Below are positions 38,501-45,314 of a stretch of 64,000 bases of DNA, piece by piece (the stretch's first letter is position 1; every line of letters starts with the position of its first letter). The position numbers and the translations under genes are program-made. Source of the DNA: Moesziomyces globuligerus (taxonomy: Eukaryota > Basidiomycota > Ustilaginomycetes > Ustilaginales > Ustilaginaceae); NCBI GenBank assembly GCA_030849465.1, contig JARVLF010000017.1:372001-436000 (forward strand), given 5' to 3'. Under the pieces are notes generated by a model. It saw only the letters and a program-made list of their open reading frames with translations, was not told the origin of the DNA and ran no database searches.

Positions 38501-39916
38501 TGCCTTCGCATTGCAGCACGGAGCATTGGCGTTGATGCGATTGAGCCTATCTCCATCCCGCCATGCGCACCCCAAGAGTGGATTGCGCCCAACATCCACA
38601 TCTTGGGAAGAGAGGCCGCAAAACAGGCAGAGTTCCGAGTCAGATCGTCTCGAAAAGCGTACGCCGTCCGGGCATACTGCGACGGCTCGAAAAGGAGCAA
38701 GAAGACCGGCGAGACCGGCCTAGGCGCGGCCTTTGTTGCATTTGCTGCGTCACCCGAACGCAGCTGGACTGGGCAGGCCACTATGGACCCCGAACGGCAG
38801 GCGATTGACGACGCGGAGATGCATGCCATCCTCTTGACCTTGAGGTCATGCGAGCCCAGCGCCCTCGAGGAAGGCTTGTACTGGAAAAGAGTCGACGTCT
38901 TCAGTGACTCGCAACACGCCTTGCAGCGGCTGCAGGCATCGTGGGCAAAAGATCGTAAGACCCTGCAGTACCTCACGGCGGAGATCAGAACGTCCCTTGC
39001 CCACTTATGGCGGACGCATCGCACTGAGGTACACTTCTGGTGGGTGCCCTCGCACGACGACACCGTGGCCGGCAACAAGGTAGCTGACGCGTTGGCCAAG
39101 GAGGCGGCGCTAGCGACTGGGCCGGACAGTATGGCAACGCGTGCAGATCACTCCTCCATGGCGACGATCAGGAGCCACGCCACCAAAGAGGCCTCAGCCG
39201 TACAAGGCCGAACCTGGAACCTCCGTGCGCCGGCAAGCATCCTCGCGCTGGGTGTGAAGTTCTCTAAAGACAACATCACCACCTTCTTCGGTCTCAACGA
39301 AGACCTTATCGAGCTGCTCCTCCAGTTTCGATCCAACACTCTCCCGACGGCCTCGCATCGCCCCCCACCGTTGCGAGCGTGCTCGTGTTCCAGCACGGCG
39401 GAACAAAGTCGGGAACACATCCTCCTGGACTGCCCAGAACTCAAGGGTGCCCGAAAGCGGGTCATGTCTTTTCTGCCGCCGGCAGAACATCGCAACCTTG
39501 CCGTTGTTCTTGCAGGTGGCGCACATGGTGATAAGAACACCAAGTCGTCCTACCTCTCGGCGCTCCACACCCTCCTCCGCCAGGCACGAGCCAGCATCCT
39601 CGCGCGCACTCCTCGCACCGCACCCTCAGCATCCACTTCCATTGATCCGTCAAAGCGGAAGGCAAGGAGAGTCCCGCGCGAGGCCACGCCGGAACAGGAA
39701 CCGTTACCACCTTCACCAACAGCGAGTTTCAGACGCCGCGTCATTGACTTGACTGGAGACGACGACGTGTGCTCGCCAGGGGCAAGCACAACCAATGGCC
39801 CACCGCCCGGCGAATGGGCAGCCGAGCGCATCGACCTATCGAGACTAGAGCTTGTCCAGGCACCTGACGAGCCGGAGGACGAAGATGAGGACGATACTAC
39901 ACTTAGCATGCTCTAG
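35552..39916 (+). CDS. LINE ORF C: endonuclease / reverse transcriptase / RNase H polyprotein
   Basis: 1,454 residues from the ATG at 35552. Residues 1-250 form an APE-type endonuclease: VQYN, CLLQECNG, VVVAGDFNM (GDFN about 159-162), STIDLVF and LDHFPAFF. The reverse transcriptase spans about 500-770: DKAPGPDGLSPSMLKEAF, IAIIPKLG with SYRPISLLCT, ILSIDVAGAFNRISHDRL, GVPQGSPLSPLLWAF and AYVDDLFAV (YVDD near 730). The RNase H lies at about 1040-1185: AYCDGSKRS, DAEMHAILLTLRS, VFSDSQHAL, and SHDDTVAGNKVADALAKEA. A C-terminal CSCSS...H...C zinc-like motif follows (about 1275-1300). Near the end, RRRVIDLTGDDD (V1397) matches a SUMO-interaction motif. The enzyme would nick chromosomal DNA and copy element RNA at the nick (target-primed reverse transcription). 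All catalytic motifs look intact; there are no stops. Confidence 0.93.
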   Translation: MLCVQYNCNHAPAVERWLRSPLLNSKADVCLLQECNGSGLSLLQMSGWDVHRSSQNLFNAESSSETAARHFDAAVAVRKGVGLVSRPLQPASAHGTACLVSPSKGAQDQNTILFISAYLHPASGPHSPEELDRELEACLHDMDEWVQQARPGGRVVVAGDFNMPNGPWAPSAAQATGVVADRVHTLLRWMSGHHLCLITPPDTTTFARADIERGSTIDLVFSSATASSYHLGLRPGLDHFPAFFRIDARSQPSPAATSLSMARVDREAFPHALRYQLRQQARPSETNTWPAILTAVTCAAQTCRLNEMHKNKKRKHETPGWNAECERLSERRDRLVQRARQPNQPRMRQGRAASSLSPEDRKEYDRLSSELHRALEGARADYVREKVGALTNRDQWIAAEALRATQTPCSVLSPALKDETGALVKDTSAKLRLLARTIFPESTAASRESSEATTEQRALSVEGAGPQAPSSTADRGAASTDSSAMAPLTWPELNNAIATLQDDKAPGPDGLSPSMLKEAFQSCPQFAERIFQVSDRCIQRGHFPAAWKTATIAIIPKLGKRDMASPKSYRPISLLCTAAKVVDVVVCQRLQHALVGKGMLHQQYGGIPCVSTVHALAHVLESAKTAAKPKRRYASILSIDVAGAFNRISHDRLVQELTTAGLAPFATWIRCWLSQRTFRLRMEDQLSDEFGLRDRGVPQGSPLSPLLWAFYTESLLAATLPPGTVMTGAYVDDLFAVVTGKSLEGMNQAAQHWLDWVEKWASPRGLGLDKPAYLTVHAETTMRLDGLQVVTSAGVVVPASKEPIKLLGATVSSSLTMDAFVKAKCIRVHLAVNAVSRTIWEVGETDLALRLKLAKSILVPILDYGSQLHPVITQVCSDAAHRAEKAIWTFVAGARPWRQLPSGMALAAELGQDSHVYRWRQSCILFFAKALALPKHASSTCARQVLGSIKDSAADETLFGQGTLWDTAEEPHAPTKHSGPRISCLRIAARSIGVDAIEPISIPPCAPQEWIAPNIHILGREAAKQAEFRVRSSRKAYAVRAYCDGSKRSKKTGETGLGAAFVAFAASPERSWTGQATMDPERQAIDDAEMHAILLTLRSCEPSALEEGLYWKRVDVFSDSQHALQRLQASWAKDRKTLQYLTAEIRTSLAHLWRTHRTEVHFWWVPSHDDTVAGNKVADALAKEAALATGPDSMATRADHSSMATIRSHATKEASAVQGRTWNLRAPASILALGVKFSKDNITTFFGLNEDLIELLLQFRSNTLPTASHRPPPLRACSCSSTAEQSREHILLDCPELKGARKRVMSFLPPAEHRNLAVVLAGGAHGDKNTKSSYLSALHTLLRQARASILARTPRTAPSASTSIDPSKRKARRVPREATPEQEPLPPSPTASFRRRVIDLTGDDDVCSPGASTTNGPPPGEWAAERIDLSRLELVQAPDEPEDEDEDDTTLSML

Positions 39917-40329
39917 CCACATCCCAGGTAGCGTTGTACCTCCCTGCCTGCCCTTCCGACCGAGGTTCGCGATCTCACTCTTTGTGCAGTGGATTCTCAC
40001 CTCATGCCGTAGTTGTCCGAGGGAGGAGCGTGACAGAACCTCCTCTCACGATGTGTGTATGTGTTCGTCTGCAGCTGTGGTGTGGCCCGAGAGGGCGTTT
40101 CGGTTGGCGAAGGTGCGGAGCGGGTCCCCTGGTCTGGCCTAGTGTCAGATTTGTGCCAGGGGAACACGAGTGGGGCCGAAAGGGAGAGGTGGCGCTTGCG
40201 TCGCCTCGAACGATTTCCTCTTCTCACCCGGCAGAACTCCACCACCTCCTTCTTCGGAAGGTTGAAGCTCGCATTGTCGCTGCGGCCGACGATGAGAGCG
40301 AAAAGGTAATCGTCAACGTCAACGTCAAC
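39917..40329 (+). other. 3' region of the LINE
   Basis: About 410 bp follow the ORF C stop and lead up to the resumed transporter sequence. There is no poly(A) tail. One forward frame stays open through it into the transporter half, but its product (MCVCVRLQLWCGPRGRF and onward) has no membrane segment or known domain, so I read it as untranslated. Confidence 0.6.
40312..40329 (+). repeat. (GTCAAC)3 at the 3' junction of the LINE
   Basis: Three perfect copies of GTCAAC lie exactly where non-homologous sequence changes to transporter codons (next codons encode IIFTW). Short tandem repeats in place of poly(A) are known at the 3' ends of some non-LTR elements. Confidence 0.75.
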
Positions 40330-41007
40330 ATAATTTTCACCTGGATTGGGCACATCATGTATCCAACCTTCATCGCAGAGATGCGAGACCCTCGCGAGTT
40401 CCCCAAGGCGCTCTACGCCGTCACGATCGCCGAGTTCGTCCTCTTCAGCGTTACGGGCATCGTGGTGTATCGCTACACGGGACAATACACCACCGCACCG
40501 GCCGTTGGTACGCTGCGCCCGGTCTTTAAGAAGATCGCATTCGCCTTTGTCCTCCCGACGACAATCATCATCGGAGTGCTTTACGCTTCCGTAGTGGCAA
40601 AGTACTTATTCGGTCGTCTCTTTATCGGAAGCAAGCACTACAACAACCATACCGTCATCGGCTGGGCGGGCTGGATCGGCTGCGTCACGGTGACCTGGGT
40701 CCTAGGCTGGGTCATCGGCGAGGCGATCCCCTTCTTCTCGACGCTCCTCTCGCTCATGAGCGCGCTCTTCGACTGCTACTTTGGCTACATCTTCTGGGCG
40801 TTTGCCTTTTTCGAGCTGTACAGGGGAAAGCTCTGGGTCGGACAGCCCTGGATCAGGAAGCTCGAAACGGCATTCCAGTTCGTGCTCATCGCTGTGGGGC
40901 TCTTCATCCTCGGTCCAGGTCTGTATGTGTCGGTACAGTCCATCATCGACAACTACAACACAGGCAGCGTCAAGGCGCCCTTCACCTGCGCCGACAACTC
41001 GCTATAG
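40330..41007 (+). pseudogene. Amino-acid/auxin permease family transporter, 3' part of the split gene
   Basis: The frame resumes the Aa_trans family with IIFTWIGHIMYPTFIAEMRD and PREFPKALYAVTIAEFVLF, the conserved block after segment 5. It continues through VTGIVVYRYTGQY, FKKIAFAFVLPTTIIIGVLY, YNNHTVIGWAGWIGCVTVTW, EAIPFFSTLLSLMSALFDCY, and WIRKLETAFQFVLIAVGLF to a stop at 41005-41007 (about 225 residues). Compared with the family, about 50 residues (the rest of segment 5 and the following loop) are missing between this part and the 5' part at 28402. I searched both flanks by eye in all forward frames and did not find them. There is no initiator of its own except the in-frame Met in GHIMYP. 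Expression would need the LINE's 3' region as leader. Confidence 0.85.
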
Positions 41008-41221
41008 ATCCGGACAACAGACCTCGAATGCTTCGTTTGCTTCCTGGACTTCTTTCGCTCCGTCTACGTGCAACCTATCTTCCGGAATGCAGCTCCCATC
41101 TAGCTCCGTAAAAGATTCGATGAAGCACTGTCTTTGCGGTCTTGTGCGAAAAGCGGAACGCGACGTCTGAGTGAGAGTCTCACAGTGTGCGCTGTCAATG
41201 ATCAAATAAATGCTGCATCAC

Positions 41222-41690
41222 CATGCATACTCGCAGTATGCTTGGACAGCGTACACCTTCTTGGACGTCCTGGCGCAGCACACTGCCTGCTTGGCAGCCT
41301 CTCGTCTCAGAATGTAGACTTGTTGAGCATTCCTTTCATGGTTGCACAATTTGGGATGAAGATGGTCTTGATGATCATGGCACTGATGCTTCAGGCAGCA
41401 AATTGGAGGCAGGGAACGCGTGCACCGGATGTACGGGCCGGCAGGCTGGGCTCCTTGTGTCCCAAAGCGTGCCGAAACCCTACAGCACCACATCCGCCAA
41501 GCTGTCTGCCGCTGACGCCGCGACGTTTCAAACGCACCTGGCAGAAGCGTGATTAGATAAGGAAAGGGCCTTTGTGAAGAAGTGTACAGATCTCTACCAG
41601 CGCTGACGTCTGGGTCTCGAAGAGCCTCATAGCAAGGACAGCCTGAGCTTCACCATCCGCATTCCCCTAAGGTATTCGAAACAATTTCCA
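41222..41690 (-). mobile_element. Decayed antisense relic of a LINE polymerase ORF
   Basis: Read on the reverse strand, this stretch matches the region of ORF C just before and into RNase H (roughly ORF C residues 905-1045), spread over three frames with several stops. Matching pieces include HFFTKALSLSNHASARCV against LFFAKALALPKHASSTCA, GFGTLWDT against GQGTLWDT, and REAAKQAVCCARTSKKVYAV then QAYC against REAAKQAEFRVRSSRKAYAV then RAYC. In-frame stops and frameshifts show it is dead. Divergence from ORF C is large, so it comes from a related but older element, not from the one at 28403-40329. The outer limit near 41690 is approximate. Confidence 0.75.
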
Positions 41691-41900
41691 AACGTCGAAT
41701 CGAGCTAGATAAAGGGTCGTACTCCGCACAATCGGTTCCATATAGATGATGCACAGAAGTCCAGGAAACGAACACAACATGCGGAGCGGCGAACTGGATC
41801 TGCAGCACGTTGTCGGCGCAGGCGAAGAGCAAGTTATTCTGACATTGCGAGGGCGCTGTGGAGAGAGGAAGCGTACAAATACAGAGAGCTGGAGTGTAGA

Positions 41901-44573
41901 CTACGTCGTCGCTGTCTGCTCTGAGAGCATCGTCGACGAATCGCGAGCTGGGTCCTTGGTTGGGCTGACCCGCTGCAAGGTCTGGTCCGGGGCACGGGTG
42001 CCCGAGCCATTCGACATGTGGCCCGGCGAGCGGACATCGCTGATGCTGTCCAGTTCGGATGTTCTCGCGGATGTCACCGATGCGGAAGGCTGAGCCTGCG
42101 ATGGTGTCATGACCATGAGCTCCTGCACCTCGTCCTGGGCGATGCGTGCGAGTTCGGCCTCGGCGCGGTCCTGTGCGAGCCTTGCAAACGCCAGGCGCTG
42201 AAACGTGTGCATGCTCTGGACGAACTTCCTGCCGACCGAATGCTGGCACAGCCTGATCATCAAGTCGACCACGGCATCTCTGACCTCCGGCACCGGATGC
42301 AACAGACCCGACGCAATGGGCAACAACCCGCCCGTGTGTGGCGGAAGCAGTGCAAGCACCTCAACGATCTGCTCGTGCGTGACCACGCTGCTGGCGATGG
42401 TCTGGTAGATGAGATCCGACTCGCCGACATGCAGCTTCTTGGCCCTGCGCAGACGGCCGAGCTGATGCGCGATGTCAAAGCTGCGAATCGCCTGCGTGTA
42501 GCCGCCGTACTCGCGCACCTTGTGCGCCAGCAGCTGGTAGGCGATCGTTTGACGGAAACCCTCGATGCGCATCTGGTTCGATAGGATCTCGCGCATCTCG
42601 GTGTCGCGATCCGCATAGACCGGACCCGATCCGAGCTGGCCGTTCAAAAAGGGCTGGCACGAGGCGCCCAGCATGGTGCGGCCGTAAAAGTGCTCCTCGT
42701 GCCGAGCGACGCGCTGGACGAAATGGAAGACGTACTCCTGCACACGCGAACGGATGTATCGCTCGCCGTAGTGCGCAGCGATCGCACTCTGCAGCTCCTC
42801 CATGAAGAGCGTATTGCTCGCATCGGATCGCGTGTCGTGGTGAGCCGTATTGGATCGATCGCGCGCCGAAGCACTGCTCATGCTCGAAGCCTTGCTGGAT
42901 ACTGGACCGTTCCCCAGCGTCGAGCCGATGCCACCTGCACTATTCGAGGGAAGTGCGCCGAACTGCGCGAGGTCCGCGTCGACACCCGCCTTGAGATCGG
43001 CAGCCGTCGCCGACGACACACTACCAAAGGCGCTGGTGGAGCCAGCAGCCTCGCGCGGCAACGTCGCCGATCGCTGCATGGCATGCGAAGGCGCGTTGGT
43101 CGGTGTCGCGGCCGGAGCAATGTCTTTTGCCACCTGGATGCGTCCGGTCTCGACATTGAGCAAGAGATCCCACGCGTGAAGGTCCTCGAAACGTGGGTTG
43201 GTCACGCCGGCAATGTAGCCAGGGACCGTTTCGAGCTCGTCGAGCGCGAGCAGATTGGTGTAGGGAAAGGCACGTGCCGCAAAGCCTTTGAGCACCGCAC
43301 CGCATCCGGAGCCGAGCGCACAGGCGGCCAGGACGAAGCCAGCGACCTGATGGGCAGGCTGGCCGTAGCCAAGGAAGATGACGCGCTTCTGCGTCACGAG
43401 CGCATTGAAGAGGACGATGATGGGATGTGTCGACGGGCCATTGATGTGCAGATGCGGATGGACGGGACCCGAGGGAATGGATGCTGGGCCGGAAAAGGTC
43501 TGGATGAGGCGGATGAGCGAGTACTCGCCCACTTCTTCGGGGAACGTGGTGAGTGGCACGCGGATGGGTAAGGGCACGGAGCGGTAGGCGAGCGTGGTGT
43601 CGTAGAAGTGGGTATCACGAGGCTTGTAGGATGCGGAGAGCGAGGTGTGTGCCGAGGGGACGGACCTCTTGTCGGGTATGGAAGAGACACCGGCGATCGA
43701 ATTAGCGGAGGAACCCCTGCGAGCGCCCAGACTGGGACGGAGGGATGCAGCACTGAGCTTCTTCTTGATGGACTTGGTCTCGGAGGAGAACGTGGAGGTG
43801 CTGCTAGTGCGCTGGCGGGTAGGAGCGACGGGTTCGGCAGTGGTGGGCGAAGAGCGAGCCGTCTCGATCGATTCGCTCTGCGCCGCCGCGGCGGTGGAAT
43901 GATTCGAGGCCGGTTGGGCCGGGTCAGCATCGGTGCGAGGTGCGGCGACGAAGCGCTCCTCGAAGAGATCGCGGCGGTCCGAGGCACGTAGAATGAGCTT
44001 TTCGGCGCGGCTGAAGGCGGGTGCAGGGGACAGGTCGAGGCGGTTGATCGAATCGTACAAGCGCGCGAGGCATTCTGGCCCGGGGTCTTGGAAGTAGTCG
44101 TCGAGAGCCAGGAGAAGCGCAGGCTTGAACACCTCGATGAAGGGATGGCGGGTGCCGATGGCCATAGCTTTTACCATGGCGCCACGACGCACAGAGTTGT
44201 CGTGCTTTGTGCGCACAAGGTTGATGACATACGTGAGGTCGTCTGACAGCCAAGAGGATGGATCGAGGGCGGTGGAAGCGGAGGCGGAGGTGTGCGAGTG
44301 AGAGGAGCGGTCGTCGTCCGCGGCTTCTCGGAGGGGCGGGCGCTGGATCCCCGGGGGCTTGAGAAAGAAGTAGGTCCAGTCCTCGGCGCGGGCATGGACG
44401 CCATCTGGAAGCATGAGCTCGGCGAGCATGTGCTCATCGTAGCCGGATGGAGCTGGATATTGGTAGGAGAGGGTGGAGCCACGATCGATGTCGAATTCGG
44501 CGAGCATGCAGAAGGTGCAGTGGCCGTTGCCGCCTTTGTCCGCAGACGCATCTGTGCGGATCTCTGCGGTCAT
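41901..44573 (-). CDS. AFI1: Afi1-like polarity protein (Afi1 docking domain plus SPA domain)
   Basis: The 890-residue protein opens with CTFCMLAEFDIDRGSTLSYQ, then DEHMLAELMLPDGVHARAED and WTYFFL, the N-terminal Afi1 block that in yeast docks the Arf3 GTPase. A Ser/Thr-rich linker (about residues 215-330) follows. Residues about 335-482 are the SPA (stabilisation of polarity axis) domain: FPEEVGEYSLIRLIQTFSGP, HPIIVLFNALVTQKRVIFLG, FPYTNLLALDELETVPGYIA and GVTNPRFEDLHAWDLLLNV. A helical C-terminal region (about 590-830) includes IRSRVQEYVFHFVQRVARHE. This DENN-related family directs polarised growth and budding at the cell cortex. The ATG is at 44573; the gene diverges from separase. Between its 3' end and the transporter lies the LINE relic. 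Confidence 0.82.
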   Translation of the reverse strand: MTAEIRTDASADKGGNGHCTFCMLAEFDIDRGSTLSYQYPAPSGYDEHMLAELMLPDGVHARAEDWTYFFLKPPGIQRPPLREAADDDRSSHSHTSASASTALDPSSWLSDDLTYVINLVRTKHDNSVRRGAMVKAMAIGTRHPFIEVFKPALLLALDDYFQDPGPECLARLYDSINRLDLSPAPAFSRAEKLILRASDRRDLFEERFVAAPRTDADPAQPASNHSTAAAAQSESIETARSSPTTAEPVAPTRQRTSSTSTFSSETKSIKKKLSAASLRPSLGARRGSSANSIAGVSSIPDKRSVPSAHTSLSASYKPRDTHFYDTTLAYRSVPLPIRVPLTTFPEEVGEYSLIRLIQTFSGPASIPSGPVHPHLHINGPSTHPIIVLFNALVTQKRVIFLGYGQPAHQVAGFVLAACALGSGCGAVLKGFAARAFPYTNLLALDELETVPGYIAGVTNPRFEDLHAWDLLLNVETGRIQVAKDIAPAATPTNAPSHAMQRSATLPREAAGSTSAFGSVSSATAADLKAGVDADLAQFGALPSNSAGGIGSTLGNGPVSSKASSMSSASARDRSNTAHHDTRSDASNTLFMEELQSAIAAHYGERYIRSRVQEYVFHFVQRVARHEEHFYGRTMLGASCQPFLNGQLGSGPVYADRDTEMREILSNQMRIEGFRQTIAYQLLAHKVREYGGYTQAIRSFDIAHQLGRLRRAKKLHVGESDLIYQTIASSVVTHEQIVEVLALLPPHTGGLLPIASGLLHPVPEVRDAVVDLMIRLCQHSVGRKFVQSMHTFQRLAFARLAQDRAEAELARIAQDEVQELMVMTPSQAQPSASVTSARTSELDSISDVRSPGHMSNGSGTRAPDQTLQRVSPTKDPARDSSTMLSEQTATT

Positions 44574-45314
44574 TGTCGCCCAAGCGAGAGGGCGGTCTGT
44601 AACGGTGCGCCGGCGAACAAGTGCCGGTTAGATCGTTCAGAGGCTCCGCATGGCAGGTATCCGGGCGAGCTCGACGACGGCACCCACGGAGCGAGGCTGG
44701 AGTGTGGATGATAGGTGACCTGATGCAGCTCAGCCCAATGTAAAGTGCGCTTGGATGGTGGTGGTGATAGAGAGGCCGTCTCAGCACAATAGAGCAGAGA
44801 GGGGCTTCTGTGTGTGGGTGCGTCTCGCTTCGGCCACTCCGGGCTGCTCGAGTCCGTGCGAAGTGACGGGAGAGCACACAAAACGCTCAGAATCGCTTGC
44901 TTGCACCCTGAAATCCCAATCCGAGTTCGGCTTCGACACCGAAACACGCGGCGTGCGGTGGCCGGATACCTGTTGGGTCAGTAATTTCACCTCCAAATCA
45001 CGTGAGCTGCCTGTACACGGTCCGCGTCAAGCAGACTGTGACGGGAGAGCGGTGGAGAAAGTTGCTTGCGTAGCGCAGCTTCGTTTGGGCGGAGAACAGG
45101 GCCAAATGGCGCAAGGCTTCGCTCCTTCTCCCTCCACCACTTCTTCAGGGCACTCTTTCCTCTCGACATCATCACAGCGAACACCGACGGACACTTCCCG
45201 GCCCCTGGGCTTGTAATAACACCCTACTTCGCACCTCGCCCCGCTCGCTTGCTCTGTGGTGCTGCCTGACCACACTGGGCGCCGCGTCCAAGCAGACCTT
45301 GCCGAAGTGAAATC
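44574..45314. other. Divergent intergenic region (AFI1 / separase)
   Basis: 740 bp between opposed ATGs, presumably two promoters. No repeat, RNA gene or extra conserved ORF seen. Confidence 0.5.

Larger units (their letters stand above)
28403..40329 (+). mobile_element. Non-LTR (LINE) retrotransposon sequence, possibly three-ORF, inserted in the transporter gene
   Basis: About 11.9 kb separates the two halves of the transporter. It contains, all in forward orientation: a leader with a ~70-bp tandem repeat, ORF A (29274-31367, zinc knuckle), ORF B (32581-35103, two zinc knuckles), ORF C (35552-39916, APE-type endonuclease, reverse transcriptase, RNase H, C-terminal zinc motif), a 3' region, and (GTCAAC)3 at the junction. 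No long terminal repeats are seen. Domain order and the RNase H resemble Tad/I-group LINEs of fungi. No clear target-site duplication could be matched at the two ends, and the exact 5' boundary is uncertain by tens of bases or more. Whether this is one element or a nested pair is open. All three ORFs are intact, so activity in the recent past is plausible. Confidence 0.85.

Noticed and set aside
28403..40329. The interval as a giant intron of the transporter
   Set aside because: There is no GT donor at the point where similarity stops, ~50 conserved residues are missing, and the interval is filled by retrotransposon genes.
28403..40329. LTR retrotransposon
   Set aside because: No protease or integrase domain and no terminal repeats were seen; the endonuclease is APE-type and the order is endonuclease-RT-RNase H, as in LINEs.
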